Positions 1-9,644 of a DNA stretch of 64,000 nucleotides are shown here, in pieces (the first letter of the stretch is position 1; each line of letters opens with the position of its first letter). A model generated the notes under the pieces. It made no database searches. It saw only the letters and a program-made list of their open reading frames with translations, and was not told the DNA's origin. The stretch is from Protula sp. h YS-2021. Taxonomy: Eukaryota > Annelida > Polychaeta > Sabellida > Serpulidae. The stretch is taken from NCBI GenBank assembly GCA_949752745.1, contig OX457029.1, forward strand, positions 47,608,228 through 47,672,227. The letters run 5' to 3'. Made by a program: the position numbers and the translations under genes.

Positions 1-1291
1 GTAGCGCTTCTTCAAAGCGTGCCGTCAATCTGGTGTGACCTTTGCTTAACGGTGAAAATAAATTGTCCCCAGTTCCTGGTTTTATGTCGAAAACAAATAT
101 GCTGTAGCCTGCGGGATAGTCACTTCTTTGTATCCAGTTTCCTTTCACGTTGGGGTAATCCGGTGAAAATAAGCTCAAATATTCATGAACATACCCAGTG
201 TGAAGCTGTGATGTACCACTTGGATCATCTGGATCAATCTCAAAATGTGGTTGAAAAGGTACTGATGGTACAGAGTGCCCGTCTACTGCAAGCTCCAGAA
301 AGTTCAAATTGTAGTGTTTGAAATTAAAGGGGTTTTTCGCAAAACTTCCCGAAAATGCGTCGCTGTCAACAAATGCTACTACTAGGCGTTGAGGTGTAAG
401 GCCGTTAAACAAATCATCTTGGGCAAAAACCCAATTTCCTGATGGAATTGAAAATGCTTTAATATCGCTCTTCCAAAATGGATAAATTGCAGGAGACTTC
501 TTAAAGCGCTCGTTGTGTGCTAGCAGTACTGAAGGGTTCAGACGTAAATGACAGACTTTAAGAATTGCATCGACTATTTCAACTTGATACGCTACGCCAT
601 TGAGCGATTGCAGGCGGAAGCTGTCATCATTTTGAAACAATTTAACACTGATCTGCACCCCATTTGGGATAGCCTTTGGTTGCTGTGCCACGTCCACATG
701 CAGTGGGGACTCGAAATCTGCAATACCGTTTTCTGTCAATGCTTTCCGATTGACGTGGCCTGAATTGATAGTGACGTCATCCATGTAACCTGCAGAGTCT
801 TTATAGTATCCCTCTGCTTGCAGCTGGGTGTCCTTTGCATCATGTCCGTAATTCAGAAGGATGTCGGTAAAGCTCTTATACGGGTAACAGACATTTGTAC
901 CGGTGGACACCACTTGTTGTTGAAGAGCTACATCTACTTGTCGAAATAACGAGTGCAGTGATAAATTAGCTAATGCCACGTTGTCATCTTTTGTCACCGG
1001 AGTCACTCCATCTGCTTTAAGAATGCGAACTTGAACGTGCAGTTTGGTTTTCGATAAAAGAATATACTCTGAACTTGTGCCAGGTATTTGAAACTCAATA
1101 GTGGAGTTCCTGTTGATCTGTCCTATTGGTCTGAAATTTATATAGTCAACTTCCTCTACTGCAACCTGTTTAGGGGATGGCTGAAAAAGCGCAAGTTCAT
1201 TATTTATAAAAGACATGCTTCTCGGTTGATGTCTCACAGAGAAATGATGAGTGATGTTGTAGATGTCATCTTTTATCGTTTTCTGTTCCAT
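1..1291 (-). CDS. Polinton major capsid protein, 3' part cut by window edge
   Basis: An uninterrupted minus-strand frame starts at ATG 1291-1289 and stays open for 430 codons to the left edge, with no stop inside the window. The translation is neutral and rich in beta-prone stretches, with many NP, YP and FxP turns. It resembles the double jelly-roll capsid proteins of Polintons, often filed under the label F54H12.2-like. That match is from memory of the family and was not searched. Family members run to roughly 600 residues or more, so about a third is probably outside. The start overlaps by 16 nt the basic frame that follows the small gene at 1441-1674. It would form the icosahedral shell of the element's virion. 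No internal damage is visible. Confidence 0.75.
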   Translation of the reverse strand, partial: MEQKTIKDDIYNITHHFSVRHQPRSMSFINNELALFQPSPKQVAVEEVDYINFRPIGQINRNSTIEFQIPGTSSEYILLSKTKLHVQVRILKADGVTPVTKDDNVALANLSLHSLFRQVDVALQQQVVSTGTNVCYPYKSFTDILLNYGHDAKDTQLQAEGYYKDSAGYMDDVTINSGHVNRKALTENGIADFESPLHVDVAQQPKAIPNGVQISVKLFQNDDSFRLQSLNGVAYQVEIVDAILKVCHLRLNPSVLLAHNERFKKSPAIYPFWKSDIKAFSIPSGNWVFAQDDLFNGLTPQRLVVAFVDSDAFSGSFAKNPFNFKHYNLNFLELAVDGHSVPSVPFQPHFEIDPDDPSGTSQLHTGYVHEYLSLFSPDYPNVKGNWIQRSDYPAGYSIFVFDIKPGTGDNLFSPLSKGHTRLTARFEEAL

Positions 1292-1440
1292 GCTCTCCTA
1301 GACTTTTTCTGCCTTTTGATTTTCGTTGTCCTGTTTTTGGGTTTGGTTTTTTGTTTCTTTATTGTCTTCTTTGTCTTTTTACGTGCAGGTTTGGTCTTCT
1401 GGGATTTTGCCCGCCTTTTGATTGCGACATATTTTCGCTT
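1276..1440 (-). other. Lys/Arg-rich frame directly after the amber stop of the 77-aa gene
   Basis: In the same frame as the 77-aa gene and immediately after its TAG (1443-1441) lie 55 more sense codons ending at TAA 1275-1273. Thirty of the 55 residues are Lys or Arg. There is no ATG in this stretch. It reads as the nucleic-acid-binding tail of a small virion core protein, cut off by a single nonsense codon or reached by readthrough. A basic core-type peptide just upstream of the capsid gene would suit an adenovirus-like particle. The role is inferred from composition only. Confidence 0.5.
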
Positions 1441-1674
1441 CTATGCTGGTACAATTCTCTGAGCCAGATTGCGTTTCAGCTGCATCTTTGCTTGTTCGAC
1501 TTGGGCTTGAGTCGGGGTAACAAGTTGAACGCTAGGTACAGCATGACCTTCTTGAGGCGTTACATTCTCCATATAGTCATCAATATTGTAAAACTTTGGA
1601 TTATAAGTGATTCTGCCATCTCCCATTTTGTCATAAAAATCAACCCATTTTTTCTCCTCTTGTGAAAATGCCAT
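1441..1674 (-). CDS. Small Polinton protein, 77 aa, probably truncated by an amber codon
   Basis: ATG at 1674-1672, TAG at 1443-1441. The acidic, aromatic N-terminal half contains KKWVDFYDKMGDG, and the C-terminal half is Gln-rich. I do not recognise the family. It lies 43 nt downstream of the 128-aa gene and upstream of the capsid gene, in the structural part of the element. The frame resumes as a highly basic segment (1440-1276), so the ancestral product was probably about 132 residues with a cationic tail. Candidate role: virion core or capsid-associated DNA-binding protein. Confidence 0.55.
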   Translation of the reverse strand: MAFSQEEKKWVDFYDKMGDGRITYNPKFYNIDDYMENVTPQEGHAVPSVQLVTPTQAQVEQAKMQLKRNLAQRIVPA

Positions 1675-1717
1675 GTTTGCTCATCAAAGGACAAACCACA
1701 AATGAAGCTGATTGTGG

Positions 1718-2104
1718 TTACACACGCGTTTTATTGTTCAGTATCGCTAATGTACAGCGAACTGTACCTATATCACCAGTCGGGACTTTCAAATTCTTAT
1801 CTGTTATGGTTATCCTAACCCGCTGAATATTATTCCTGCTGACTTTGAAAAAGTACAGATTTTGAAACTCCTGTGGATTCGTAACAATCCTTAAGATAGG
1901 TAACGTTTTATTTGCTATTACACTTTGTTCACAAATATCACAAAACACATATAACTCTTCGCCCTGTGAGGAATAACTTATTTCGGCAAGGGCGCATTCA
2001 AAACATCCAGTAAGCGGCTTCGGTAATTCACAAATAAAGTCATAGGAGGCATTTAGAGGGTAAGAGTCCAGTGAATCAAGCGACGACAAAAACAAATATA
2101 TCAT
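1718..2104 (-). CDS. Small structural-type Polinton protein, 128 aa (minor capsid candidate)
   Basis: ATG at 2104-2102, intact to a stop at 1718. The N-terminus (YLFLSSLDSLDSYPLNASYDF, then ELPKPL, then CALAEISY) follows a pattern I associate with Polinton proteins encoded near the capsid gene: a short beta-rich start, a Leu-Pro-Lys-Pro motif and an 'AEI.Y' strand. The rest alternates hydrophobic and polar residues as in a beta sandwich. It is short for a penton-type minor capsid protein, so that role is tentative. It is 36 nt downstream of the integrase stop and 43 nt upstream of the 77-aa gene, on the same strand. Confidence 0.55.
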   Translation of the reverse strand: MIYLFLSSLDSLDSYPLNASYDFICELPKPLTGCFECALAEISYSSQGEELYVFCDICEQSVIANKTLPILRIVTNPQEFQNLYFFKVSRNNIQRVRITITDKNLKVPTGDIGTVRCTLAILNNKTRV

Positions 2105-2140
2105 CTTTCAGCTTTTTTGGAAGAATAACATCTTTGATGG

Positions 2141-3121
2141 CTACCCTTCTTTTAAGTACTCTACATCACTCACCCAAGCGTTAAATTTTTTTGGATAGCC
2201 CTTAAACTTAACAAAAAGATAAGAGTATGATGGGATACCATCTTTAACAGTGCGATCAGTAACAGTAAAGACTTCTGTTGTAAAATTTTCATCATATTCA
2301 CGAAGAAATGGACGAAAGTTTGCCAGAAGCTTTACTCGATCATCAATTTTAAATTTATATGGGTTTCTGTTCCTTGGTTTTCCGGGTATTTTTTTAACCG
2401 CGGATCTAATACCATAAAGGTTGTTCCAGACTGTGTAGTGGTCAGTATTGCGTGCTTGGTTTGGAGTAAGGGAGTGACTTGAATGCCATACGTTATTATA
2501 CGCGTTAATCATGTCATCAAGAACATCTACCCATCTGAACGTATTGCTTTCATTCATATATTTTATGAGTTTCAGTTTTATTTGTTTGATCAAACGTTCG
2601 GCCATTGCTACTTTCTTTTCGTTGGTGCTGACGTAGTGATCGATGTCTTCTGATTTTAAATATGACTTGACCAATTTATTGTTGTATTCACTCCCTCCGT
2701 CTGTAAACAGTTTTTCACATTTTTCTGTCTCAAACAAATCTTTCATTACTTGCAACATTTCGCTGCCACGCAGGGTTTTTAAGGGGTAGGCCCAAGCGTA
2801 CCTGGTAAACATATCGATAAAAACAACAAAATACGCATAGCCGTCATTGCTTTTTTCGAACTGTAGCATGTAAGCTACGTCCGACCCAAATATTATATTA
2901 GGGCCTGGAACAATTGTTCTGGGTCTCTTGAATTTGCGTCTGGCTTGTCTGAAGGATGTGTACGTGTCTTGTTGCATCAGCCATTCTTTCAGTTCTTTTT
3001 TGGATACCTTGCCCTCATGTTTGATCACTCTCCAAACACGCTCAATACCTCCAAACGCGACTGGGCTTGACGGTGAAAAATATATATTTTTTAGATAATC
3101 CTTTTTCGTCTTGTTTAGCAT
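2141..3121 (-). CDS. Polinton RVE-family integrase with C-terminal chromodomain
   Basis: I start the protein at ATG 3121-3119 (326 aa), because the frame upstream has no ATG. An Arg/Lys-rich N-terminal part leads into a retroviral-type integrase core. The acidic triad is D81 (FGSDVAYM), D141 (LFTDGGSEYNN) and E175 (VAMAERLIKQIK). The WHSSHSLTPNQA block is also typical. A chromodomain-like segment follows near the C-terminus (YSYLFVKFKGYPKKFNAWV). In Polintons this enzyme inserts the linear element into chromosomes and makes 6-bp target duplications. The start codon overlaps the preceding stop as TAATG. The catalytic residues are present and the frame is intact. Confidence 0.93.
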   Translation of the reverse strand: MLNKTKKDYLKNIYFSPSSPVAFGGIERVWRVIKHEGKVSKKELKEWLMQQDTYTSFRQARRKFKRPRTIVPGPNIIFGSDVAYMLQFEKSNDGYAYFVVFIDMFTRYAWAYPLKTLRGSEMLQVMKDLFETEKCEKLFTDGGSEYNNKLVKSYLKSEDIDHYVSTNEKKVAMAERLIKQIKLKLIKYMNESNTFRWVDVLDDMINAYNNVWHSSHSLTPNQARNTDHYTVWNNLYGIRSAVKKIPGKPRNRNPYKFKIDDRVKLLANFRPFLREYDENFTTEVFTVTDRTVKDGIPSYSYLFVKFKGYPKKFNAWVSDVEYLKEG

Positions 3122-3666
3122 TACAATTGCTTCCAAAGCGTCTTCCAGCTATTGATTGGTACAGGTGTTGTGTCAGGTGTACCTGGCGGTGGGAGGGTAC
3201 GACCCCCAATTAATCCTCGCCTTCTTGGATTGTTTATAAGAGATGACGGAATATTGCCCAGGTTCGAATAAAATTCTCCAGTACCAACTGGCTCGTGCTT
3301 TGTGTTGTTCAATGCGTCGTGCAGGAGATCACTTATGTGTGAATATGGTATCGCTTGATTATTCACAAGCAATTCTCCTCGCTCGTTCCAGTCTAAAGAC
3401 GGGTGTTGATTGAGTATTTCCAGAATAGATAGAGCCTTTGAACGATTCCGACGTGGTAAATGAGTTAATATTATTTCAGTTTTCAATTTTGTGGGAGCTT
3501 GGGAAACCACAATAGAATCCTCAGTTTTCGTCAGATCTTGAATGTCTGCATCTGTAGTTGAGGGCGTGCTTGGCTTTTCTTCTTTGTTCCCTGTTTCCGT
3601 GTGGTTGTTTACCAGGTTCTGGTAGAACAAATATCTGTCGTAAGGAATAAGAACACTTTTCTTCAT
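3121..3666 (-). CDS. Conserved Polinton protein of unknown function, 181 aa
   Basis: ATG at 3666-3664, TAA at 3123-3121. A polar linker rich in Thr, Ser and Glu (about residues 25-60) separates an N-terminal YDRYLFYQNL helix from a compact domain at about residues 75-120, which contains SILEILNQHP, then WNERGELLVNNQAIPYSHI. This 'leucine helix, W-N-x-x-G-E-hydrophobic, GS/YSxI' arrangement recurs in Polinton and related virion-associated proteins as I remember them. The tail is Gly/Pro/Arg-rich and ends in SWKTLWKQL. The start overlaps the previous stop as ATGA, and the stop overlaps the integrase start as TAATG. Function unknown; possibly virion-associated. Confidence 0.7.
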   Translation of the reverse strand: MKKSVLIPYDRYLFYQNLVNNHTETGNKEEKPSTPSTTDADIQDLTKTEDSIVVSQAPTKLKTEIILTHLPRRNRSKALSILEILNQHPSLDWNERGELLVNNQAIPYSHISDLLHDALNNTKHEPVGTGEFYSNLGNIPSSLINNPRRRGLIGGRTLPPPGTPDTTPVPINSWKTLWKQL

Positions 3667-3977
3667 TGCAATTCTGAAAGCTGTGGTTTAAGTGCCCAAC
3701 GTGTGAGTAATATGTGCTTGTAGTTATTCCGTATCAGCCGCTTTTTGGTGCTTTTGCTTATAGATTTTTTAGCGATCTTTTCAAAAAGCTTCTTCTTTTT
3801 GTTTACTAGAAAGTTCGCCTTCTTCGGCAACTGAAGTCGTAAAATATTGAATGCAATTTCACTCAACAATAATATTTGCGCGTCAGTTATTGTGTCAATA
3901 AGTGCAGCAGCTTGATCCCGTGATGTTGTAAGAATAAGATGTAAAAAGTCCTTATTTTTTAGCAAATGCTTTGACAT
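3663..3977 (-). CDS. Small basic helical Polinton protein, 104 aa
   Basis: ATG at 3977-3975, TGA at 3665-3663. The N-terminal half is predicted alpha-helical (FLHLILTTSRDQAAALIDTI, then QILLLSEIAFNIL). The C-terminal half is strongly basic (KKKKLFEKIAKKSISKSTKK). Short proteins with this helix-plus-basic layout commonly sit beside the 180-residue protein in Polintons. I know no assigned function; nucleic-acid binding is a guess from charge. It lies 64 nt downstream of the ATPase gene. Its stop overlaps the next start as ATGA, which suggests coupled translation from one mRNA. Confidence 0.65.
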   Translation of the reverse strand: MSKHLLKNKDFLHLILTTSRDQAAALIDTITDAQILLLSEIAFNILRLQLPKKANFLVNKKKKLFEKIAKKSISKSTKKRLIRNNYKHILLTRWALKPQLSELQ

Positions 3978-4041
3978 GTTTTCTCTTCAAGACATTGCAT
4001 GAAAATGAATAGAGTTTTTTGGTTACATTACCTTTTATAAA

Positions 4042-4638
4042 TTAGTGATAAATAATTAAATCTTCATCCGGAAATATATGGGTCCTCATACGGTATGTAT
4101 CGTCTGTCTTTGGATGCAGATCAAGAATTAAGTACCCGTAGTTTTCCTTCATGCAATCATTATACGCAGGGAGTAAATTATGCAATCCGGTTTGAGTACT
4201 TAATGCTCGAATCTGAGAAGCCGCGCGAGGGTTTTTAAAAAGAACAGTATAATGACTATTCAGCGCAATTGTTCTAGAGTGCTTTCCTTGATAAAATGCG
4301 TTTTGAGTGATATACACTATTGTTGCAGATCCATGATGTGACAGTCGTGTGAATAGGTTTTCAACCTCTTTGCTCTTTGTTGCTACATCCTGTAGGTCAT
4401 CTAGAATAATTATAATATGCTCTCCTGTAACATATTGTTCAAATGATGAAGGCAATCCATGCACAAACTCGACACCGTCCATATGATCAAAACAATCCTG
4501 GTAAACTCCATAACAGTAGATAATTCGCTTAGGAGGTATTTGAAACAGATTGTGCTTGAGCAGTTTTCTCAACCAAGTAGTTTTTCCGCTTGATGTACAG
4601 CCAGTTAATGTAATTGTGGATGGAGAGTTAAATTTCAT
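4042..4638 (-). CDS. FtsK/HerA-type genome-packaging ATPase
   Basis: ATG at 4638-4636 gives 198 aa, the usual size of the A32-like ATPase of Polintons and related viruses. Walker A is GCTSSGKT (residues 13-20), Walker B is IIIILDD (75-81), and a TQN sensor-like motif (111-113) follows the downstream strand. These fit the ASCE/HerA-FtsK superfamily, which pumps genomic DNA into capsids. The frame is intact with all motifs present. It lies between polymerase B (ending at 4917) and the small-gene cluster. Together with the capsid gene and the integrase it marks this element as a capsid-encoding Polinton, not a simple transposon. Confidence 0.92.
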   Translation of the reverse strand: MKFNSPSTITLTGCTSSGKTTWLRKLLKHNLFQIPPKRIIYCYGVYQDCFDHMDGVEFVHGLPSSFEQYVTGEHIIIILDDLQDVATKSKEVENLFTRLSHHGSATIVYITQNAFYQGKHSRTIALNSHYTVLFKNPRAASQIRALSTQTGLHNLLPAYNDCMKENYGYLILDLHPKTDDTYRMRTHIFPDEDLIIYH

Positions 4639-4916
4639 GTTTACACCTCGCTGTTCAATGAAACAATAGAAACTGTCAGTTGAAATGATTTATTTATATT
4701 ACAAAACAACAATACATGGTAACACTTTAAACATAATTCTAAAAATCACAATTTATATACACTTATGTCATCACAACGCAAGCGACCCAAAACATGAACA
4801 CAATTTTCATATTTTAATACATCTCATAGTTGCATGACGTCACTTCATTTCTCAGAAATATAAACAGTATCAATTAAAATAAATTACAAACATACACAGT
4901 ACATATTTATTTTGCC
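4639..4916. other. AT-rich spacer between polymerase B and ATPase genes
   Basis: 278 bp with no reading frame. A perfect CRE-type palindrome TGACGTCA lies at 4835-4842. The A/T-rich stretch could hold the polymerase poly(A) signal and the ATPase promoter, but I see no TATA box I would defend. Confidence 0.4.
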
Positions 4917-7900
4917 TTATGCGTAATACTGATCGTGGATAGCCTGCATAGTCGTAACACGATCAACTCCTCGCACAAATTCACGTGTTTCCATAAGCAA
5001 TTGTCCTAGTGTATTGTTTCCTGGAAACTCATCAGGTTTGGAAACTCGCGCCTCGTGTTCTTTCAACCCACATGTCCAAAACTTATCTTTTCCACATACA
5101 ACAATATACTCAGTAGATTGTAATGCATCCCTGAACTCACTAGACCAACACCACTTCAAAAGAAGCACCTGTTCCATTTTATCAACTCTCGCATCGAACC
5201 ACTCTAAGGACGGTTCGATTTGTACATTTTTATGGTATAACTCAAAAACTGAGGAACATGACTTGATTTCTTCAGCCTGCTCAGCCTTGTCATGCCACAA
5301 AGCCATACAGTACAGGTAAAGTTGGTGAGCAGATATGAACAAGTCATCATCTGAGCCCTCAACAAATCCATTATATATATGAGTAGCTTGATAATTGGAG
5401 AGTATTGACTTTTCATTGACATACGTAATATGCTCATTTCGCAGCGGACATAAAGTGATATCTAGAGGTTTTGTGTGAATTCCATCTGCAAGTACATGTC
5501 TTTTTACATACAAGTATGAAAAACCTGTTTTTTGCTGTTGGTACGTGAAAATGGTATTGTCTTTGGCGCGAAACCCCACATTCGTAGCACTGCCGCTGGT
5601 TTGTGTGTTTAAGGCATTTTCAAAAATTTTCAAGGGTGAAGTAATACGTTTTTGCTGTACTCCTTTCGTCGCAAGTTTTGACTGAGATTTGTCGTTAGTT
5701 AAGAAATATGTTTTGGAACACAAGCAAATCATCAGGTCACCTGTCCCTTCTAACTTCATCAACCCAGGTGTCCGCCTATCCATCTTTTTATGAGCTTCAC
5801 AACATGTACGAGGAAACCAGTAATCCCCATCGGCAGATATTTTATCGATGTGACAACTGTTTTCGATTTTATCGACAAATTCTTGTCTAAGTTCGGGTTT
5901 GACAGTATCTACAAATGTTTCCTCGCTGATAGCAAAACAAAGACTGTCTGTATCGCACTGCAACAGCTCAAAGTTATCTCTCCCTACATAATAATCCAAG
6001 CAGTCGTAATAATATTTTAACATGTGAAGTTTTGCGTGATTGAGTATGAAAAATCCTAAGTAATTCGGAACATTTTGGTTAACCGTACGCTTTTTCATCT
6101 CTACTTCGTACACGTTATCATCGAGTTCTGTGAGGTGGCGGAAACGGGGGTCATTGACCTTCTGTTGAAGTAATTTTTCTCCTTCAACATACACATGTTC
6201 TCTGAACTTTGATTTGTTCATCAAAAGACTACCATATGCGCTGTTGCCCCATAATTTACATGTTTCAGCAATAATTGCCTTCGTTTTATCAACATCCCCC
6301 TGACGTCTGGCCTCGCATACCATTTCAGCGAATTCCTTAAAACAAAGCTGTGGTTCGAATTCTACAACTCGATGAATTTTTGTCACCACCAGACCATGCT
6401 CAAGATACCACTTCAGCAGAGGTGTTGCTAGCAAAATACGCTTAGCTTTTAATCCCCCAACTAACAGGGTTCGGGGATCTTCCGGTAACTTATTTGCCCT
6501 TACATAGTCCTGCATATGTGATCCAAAAGCATCAAAGGGGATGTTGCATGTGGCGAAAATGGGACACATTTCACTAAAATAAACTTTTGGTGGGAGTTCG
6601 TGCTCAAATGGTGTCTGCATGTTGATACGTAAACGACGATCAATGTCGGTTTGCCACGTTTCCGGAACCTCTAAGTCACACTCTATCAACCCGAACAAAC
6701 GTTCCCCACATACATCACTTTGAATTGTAGTCTCGGTCAACTTTTTTCCCTTTGTTTCTCTATAATACCTTGGCAAATATAAATCTCGAATGTGGCCAAT
6801 GTGGGGTTCAATTTCTCTTTTGTATGTACACTCTTGAATTTCAATAACTTTGTACCCCAAACTTTCTAAATATTCTCTCTTTTGTTTAGTTCTTTTTGCG
6901 CGTAGCTTTTGCTGTGGACCATCATGATTCCTTGAAAGATCGCAGTTAGGGTGTGGATGCCAGTAGCACCCGTGAAATTCATAAACCACTCCCTTACACC
7001 CTTGTCCATCGCCTATATGCCCAGCCACGTCAGCATTGGCACAGAATCCATCAACCGGGTACATACCAATCCGTACCTCTTTATTTTCATTGTTTAATCG
7101 GTGTTTTATTGTTATGTTTTGCTGTTCAGCAATTCGATCCATCCAAAGATACATTGAGAGAAATCGAGTGGACGGGACGGGCTTAAACTCAGGGCCCTTT
7201 CTGTCAACAAAACAACCCGTTGGGAAGGACATTTCCAAGCTTTTTACATAGAGAGCGTTCATATCCTGACCCTCTATCCCTTTACACACTTTCTCTTGAT
7301 TTTCACGTATGAACGTTTTGCCTACCTCATGTTTCCTGGTGAAAACAATAGAAGGACCACCGCAAATAGACCGCTGAATAGTTTTGAATAAGTCTTTGGT
7401 TTTGTGATCAAACAAGGGGAAGTTGGCTTTTGTTGAACTGAAGATAAGGGAACGCGCTAACCCTGGGACACTGATAGCAATTTTGAAAAGATCCAAGTTA
7501 CTTTTCTTATAAAATATTTGCATATTTTGTACCGCTTTAACAAAAGGACCAACGTCGAGATTGTTATACCATATCAGAAAGTCTTTAAAACAACTCATGT
7601 TCTTGGTATGCCATACACTTTGCAGCCACTTATAATTCTTCTCTCCCTCTGTACCTTCACCCAAAACATTAACCTGCTTGAGTACCGAATAGAATTCTTC
7701 ATAAGCAGGAAGGGTTGGAAATTCTAATTTTTCTGGAGCATCAAACCAGTCATAGCAAAAGAACCCTTTCATTTCTTCCGCATCGAATGCCTTCAAAAAA
7801 CCAGCATATGACACCCCTGCTGCTAAATAGTTAGACACATCAAGAAACCTGAAAGATTCATTTGCAATGCAAACGTAACTATTGCTTCGTTTAATAGTAA

Positions 7901-8246
7901 ATGCTTTCGAGTCGACGTGTAAATTTAAGAGTTTTGCTATTTTAGATTTTATCAAATTGAGGTCATATTTTGCTCCATTGAATGACAAACATACTATTTG
8001 CGAGCAGTAGGTTTCAAATTTGTTGCAAAGAGCATTGATGGTTTTCCGAATAAATCGATGGGGGTCGTCCCTTTTACGATTTTCAGCCTCGTCCCCATGT
8101 GAGGCATTAGAACCTAAACTCTGGTCCATATCTAAGAATTCAGAATCATCATCATCATAGCCACCATCATCATCAACATATCCATCATCATCATTATCAC
8201 CACCAGCATAATCATCATCATGATCATCATCATCATCATGATCATG

Positions 8247-8277
<31 letters not shown>

Positions 8278-9644
8278 ATATCATCATCATTATCATCATC
8301 ATCTCGACGAAACAATTGTTTCAAGGCTTTCAATTTTTGCACAACACCGTTCCATTTCCGAAGTGACAACGCTTTAGCTTTACCACTGATTTCACCCATA
8401 TAACATAGCATTTGTTTGAGGAGCTCAGATAAATCGGTGCTAACAAAACATTTAGGGTCTGTGAACCCAGGTACATTCGAACACACACTCACAGAAACAG
8501 GCACATGCTTCTGTGTCCACTTCAGTTTATCTGTCGACTGCTGGTCACATTTCAACAGCATGGCCTCAAAATCGTACACGATGAAATATGGATAGAACTG
8601 TTCGTCTTTCTCAACCTCTATGTCAAATTGAGCCAATTCTTCAAAAATAGTTTGATTTCTATTCATAAATCCACCTGGATATCGATACTTAGTGACATTG
8701 GAACATGTGCGTAAATGACGTTTCCAACTCGAAAATACGTCAAAGAAACGATCACATCTTGGGCATTGAAACTTTTTGGCATACTTTTTAAAGTCTTTGA
8801 TGTAAGACAGGTGGTTCTCGTAAACATTCAGATATAGATTGTCTTTATAGTGACAAAGCGACTGGTATCTCGGAATAACGGTGCCGGATTCTTGCATTTC
8901 ATATACGTTAAGGTTTACTTCAAAACATCTCTCGAAGTCTGGGAACTGACTGAACTGTAGCCCACGAAATTTGTCGTGTGGTACGTTCGAGTCAGTAAAT
9001 TCTGACCATTTTCTATACAGAGTATAAACCCGTTCATTTGAACAATGATTATCTCCACCATAGTGTAAAGCTAAACACCTAAATGCACACAAGCTGTCAC
9101 GATATTGTCTGCTATGTGAATCCTTTTCCAGACAAATAACCGATTTCGATTTTTTCAAAAACTGCGGAAGTTCCCCATTGCCCATTGTGAAACTGGTTGG
9201 ATAAACGTAGTACAAAACATTTGTTATTAAATATGGCCTCCATTTTGAATTAGGGCGTTGATCTAAGACATACTGATTTAAGTCTAAGTTTCGCAATTTT
9301 CGAACAAGTTTTGGAAGGGCGCGTTTTGAGGTTATTGTAAAAGGTGCGTCCAAGACCATTTCATTTTTGTACGGAATAAAATAACGAAATTTGTTTCTGT
9401 CCACCCTTTTTAAAATCATTCCGAGTGCCAAATTCACCTTAAAGGCATTTTTTTCTTGCGCTTGTATAGCTGAAAGCTGGTTTTGTAATTCGTTGTCTTC
9501 GGAAATATCTTGTGTAGGGAAATTATATGTACGGACAGCACTGGAAGATGTCTCATTTCTCGCTAAAATATGAGACTTGTTAGATTCATAGACATGTTTT
9601 AATTTTTTGTTTCCCTCTTCAAGTGCATGTTCAAAGGTTTGCAA
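4917..9644 (-). CDS. Polinton protein-primed family B DNA polymerase (no local start codon)
   Basis: Open for 1575 codons from 9644; the frame extends to 9671, just after TAG 9674-9672. Positions below count from 9644. Residues about 180-290 hold DSLCAFRCLAL and YENHLSYIKD, a Cys...His arrangement reminiscent of OTU/papain-like modules in some adintoviral polymerases (tentative). A C2HC finger follows (CPRC...RHLRTC, about 292-314). Exonuclease motifs: VYDFEA (356-361), FNGAKYDLNL, YNNLDVGPF. Polymerase motifs: A, DMNALYVKS (about 792); B, KLWGNSAYG (about 1130); C, CDTDS (about 1230). Residues about 447-503 are an Asp/His expansion, and the protein is long for the family. There is no ATG before about residue 75. 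A -1 slippery site at 9602-9608 would join it to the upstream zinc-finger frame. Confidence 0.93.
9550..9608 (-). promoter_or_regulatory. Candidate -1 ribosomal frameshift site joining the zinc-finger frame to polymerase B
   Basis: The minus strand reads A_AAA_AAT (9608-9602), then TAA (9601-9599), the stop of the zinc-finger frame. The heptamer fits X_XXY_YYZ in exactly that frame. A one-base slip makes the next codon start at 9602, which is a polymerase B codon start. Possible stimulators: a 7-bp stem GTCTCAT/ATGAGAC with a 13-nt loop (9576-9550), 25 nt downstream, or a competing 6-bp ATGTCT/AGACAT pairing beginning about 6 nt downstream. The first spacing is longer than usual. Function is inferred. 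Confidence 0.55.

Noticed and set aside
1088..1665. Plus-strand hydrophobic frames (Phe/Leu/Val-rich)
   Set aside because: They are the antisense of the Lys/Arg-rich and capsid-side minus-strand coding sequence.
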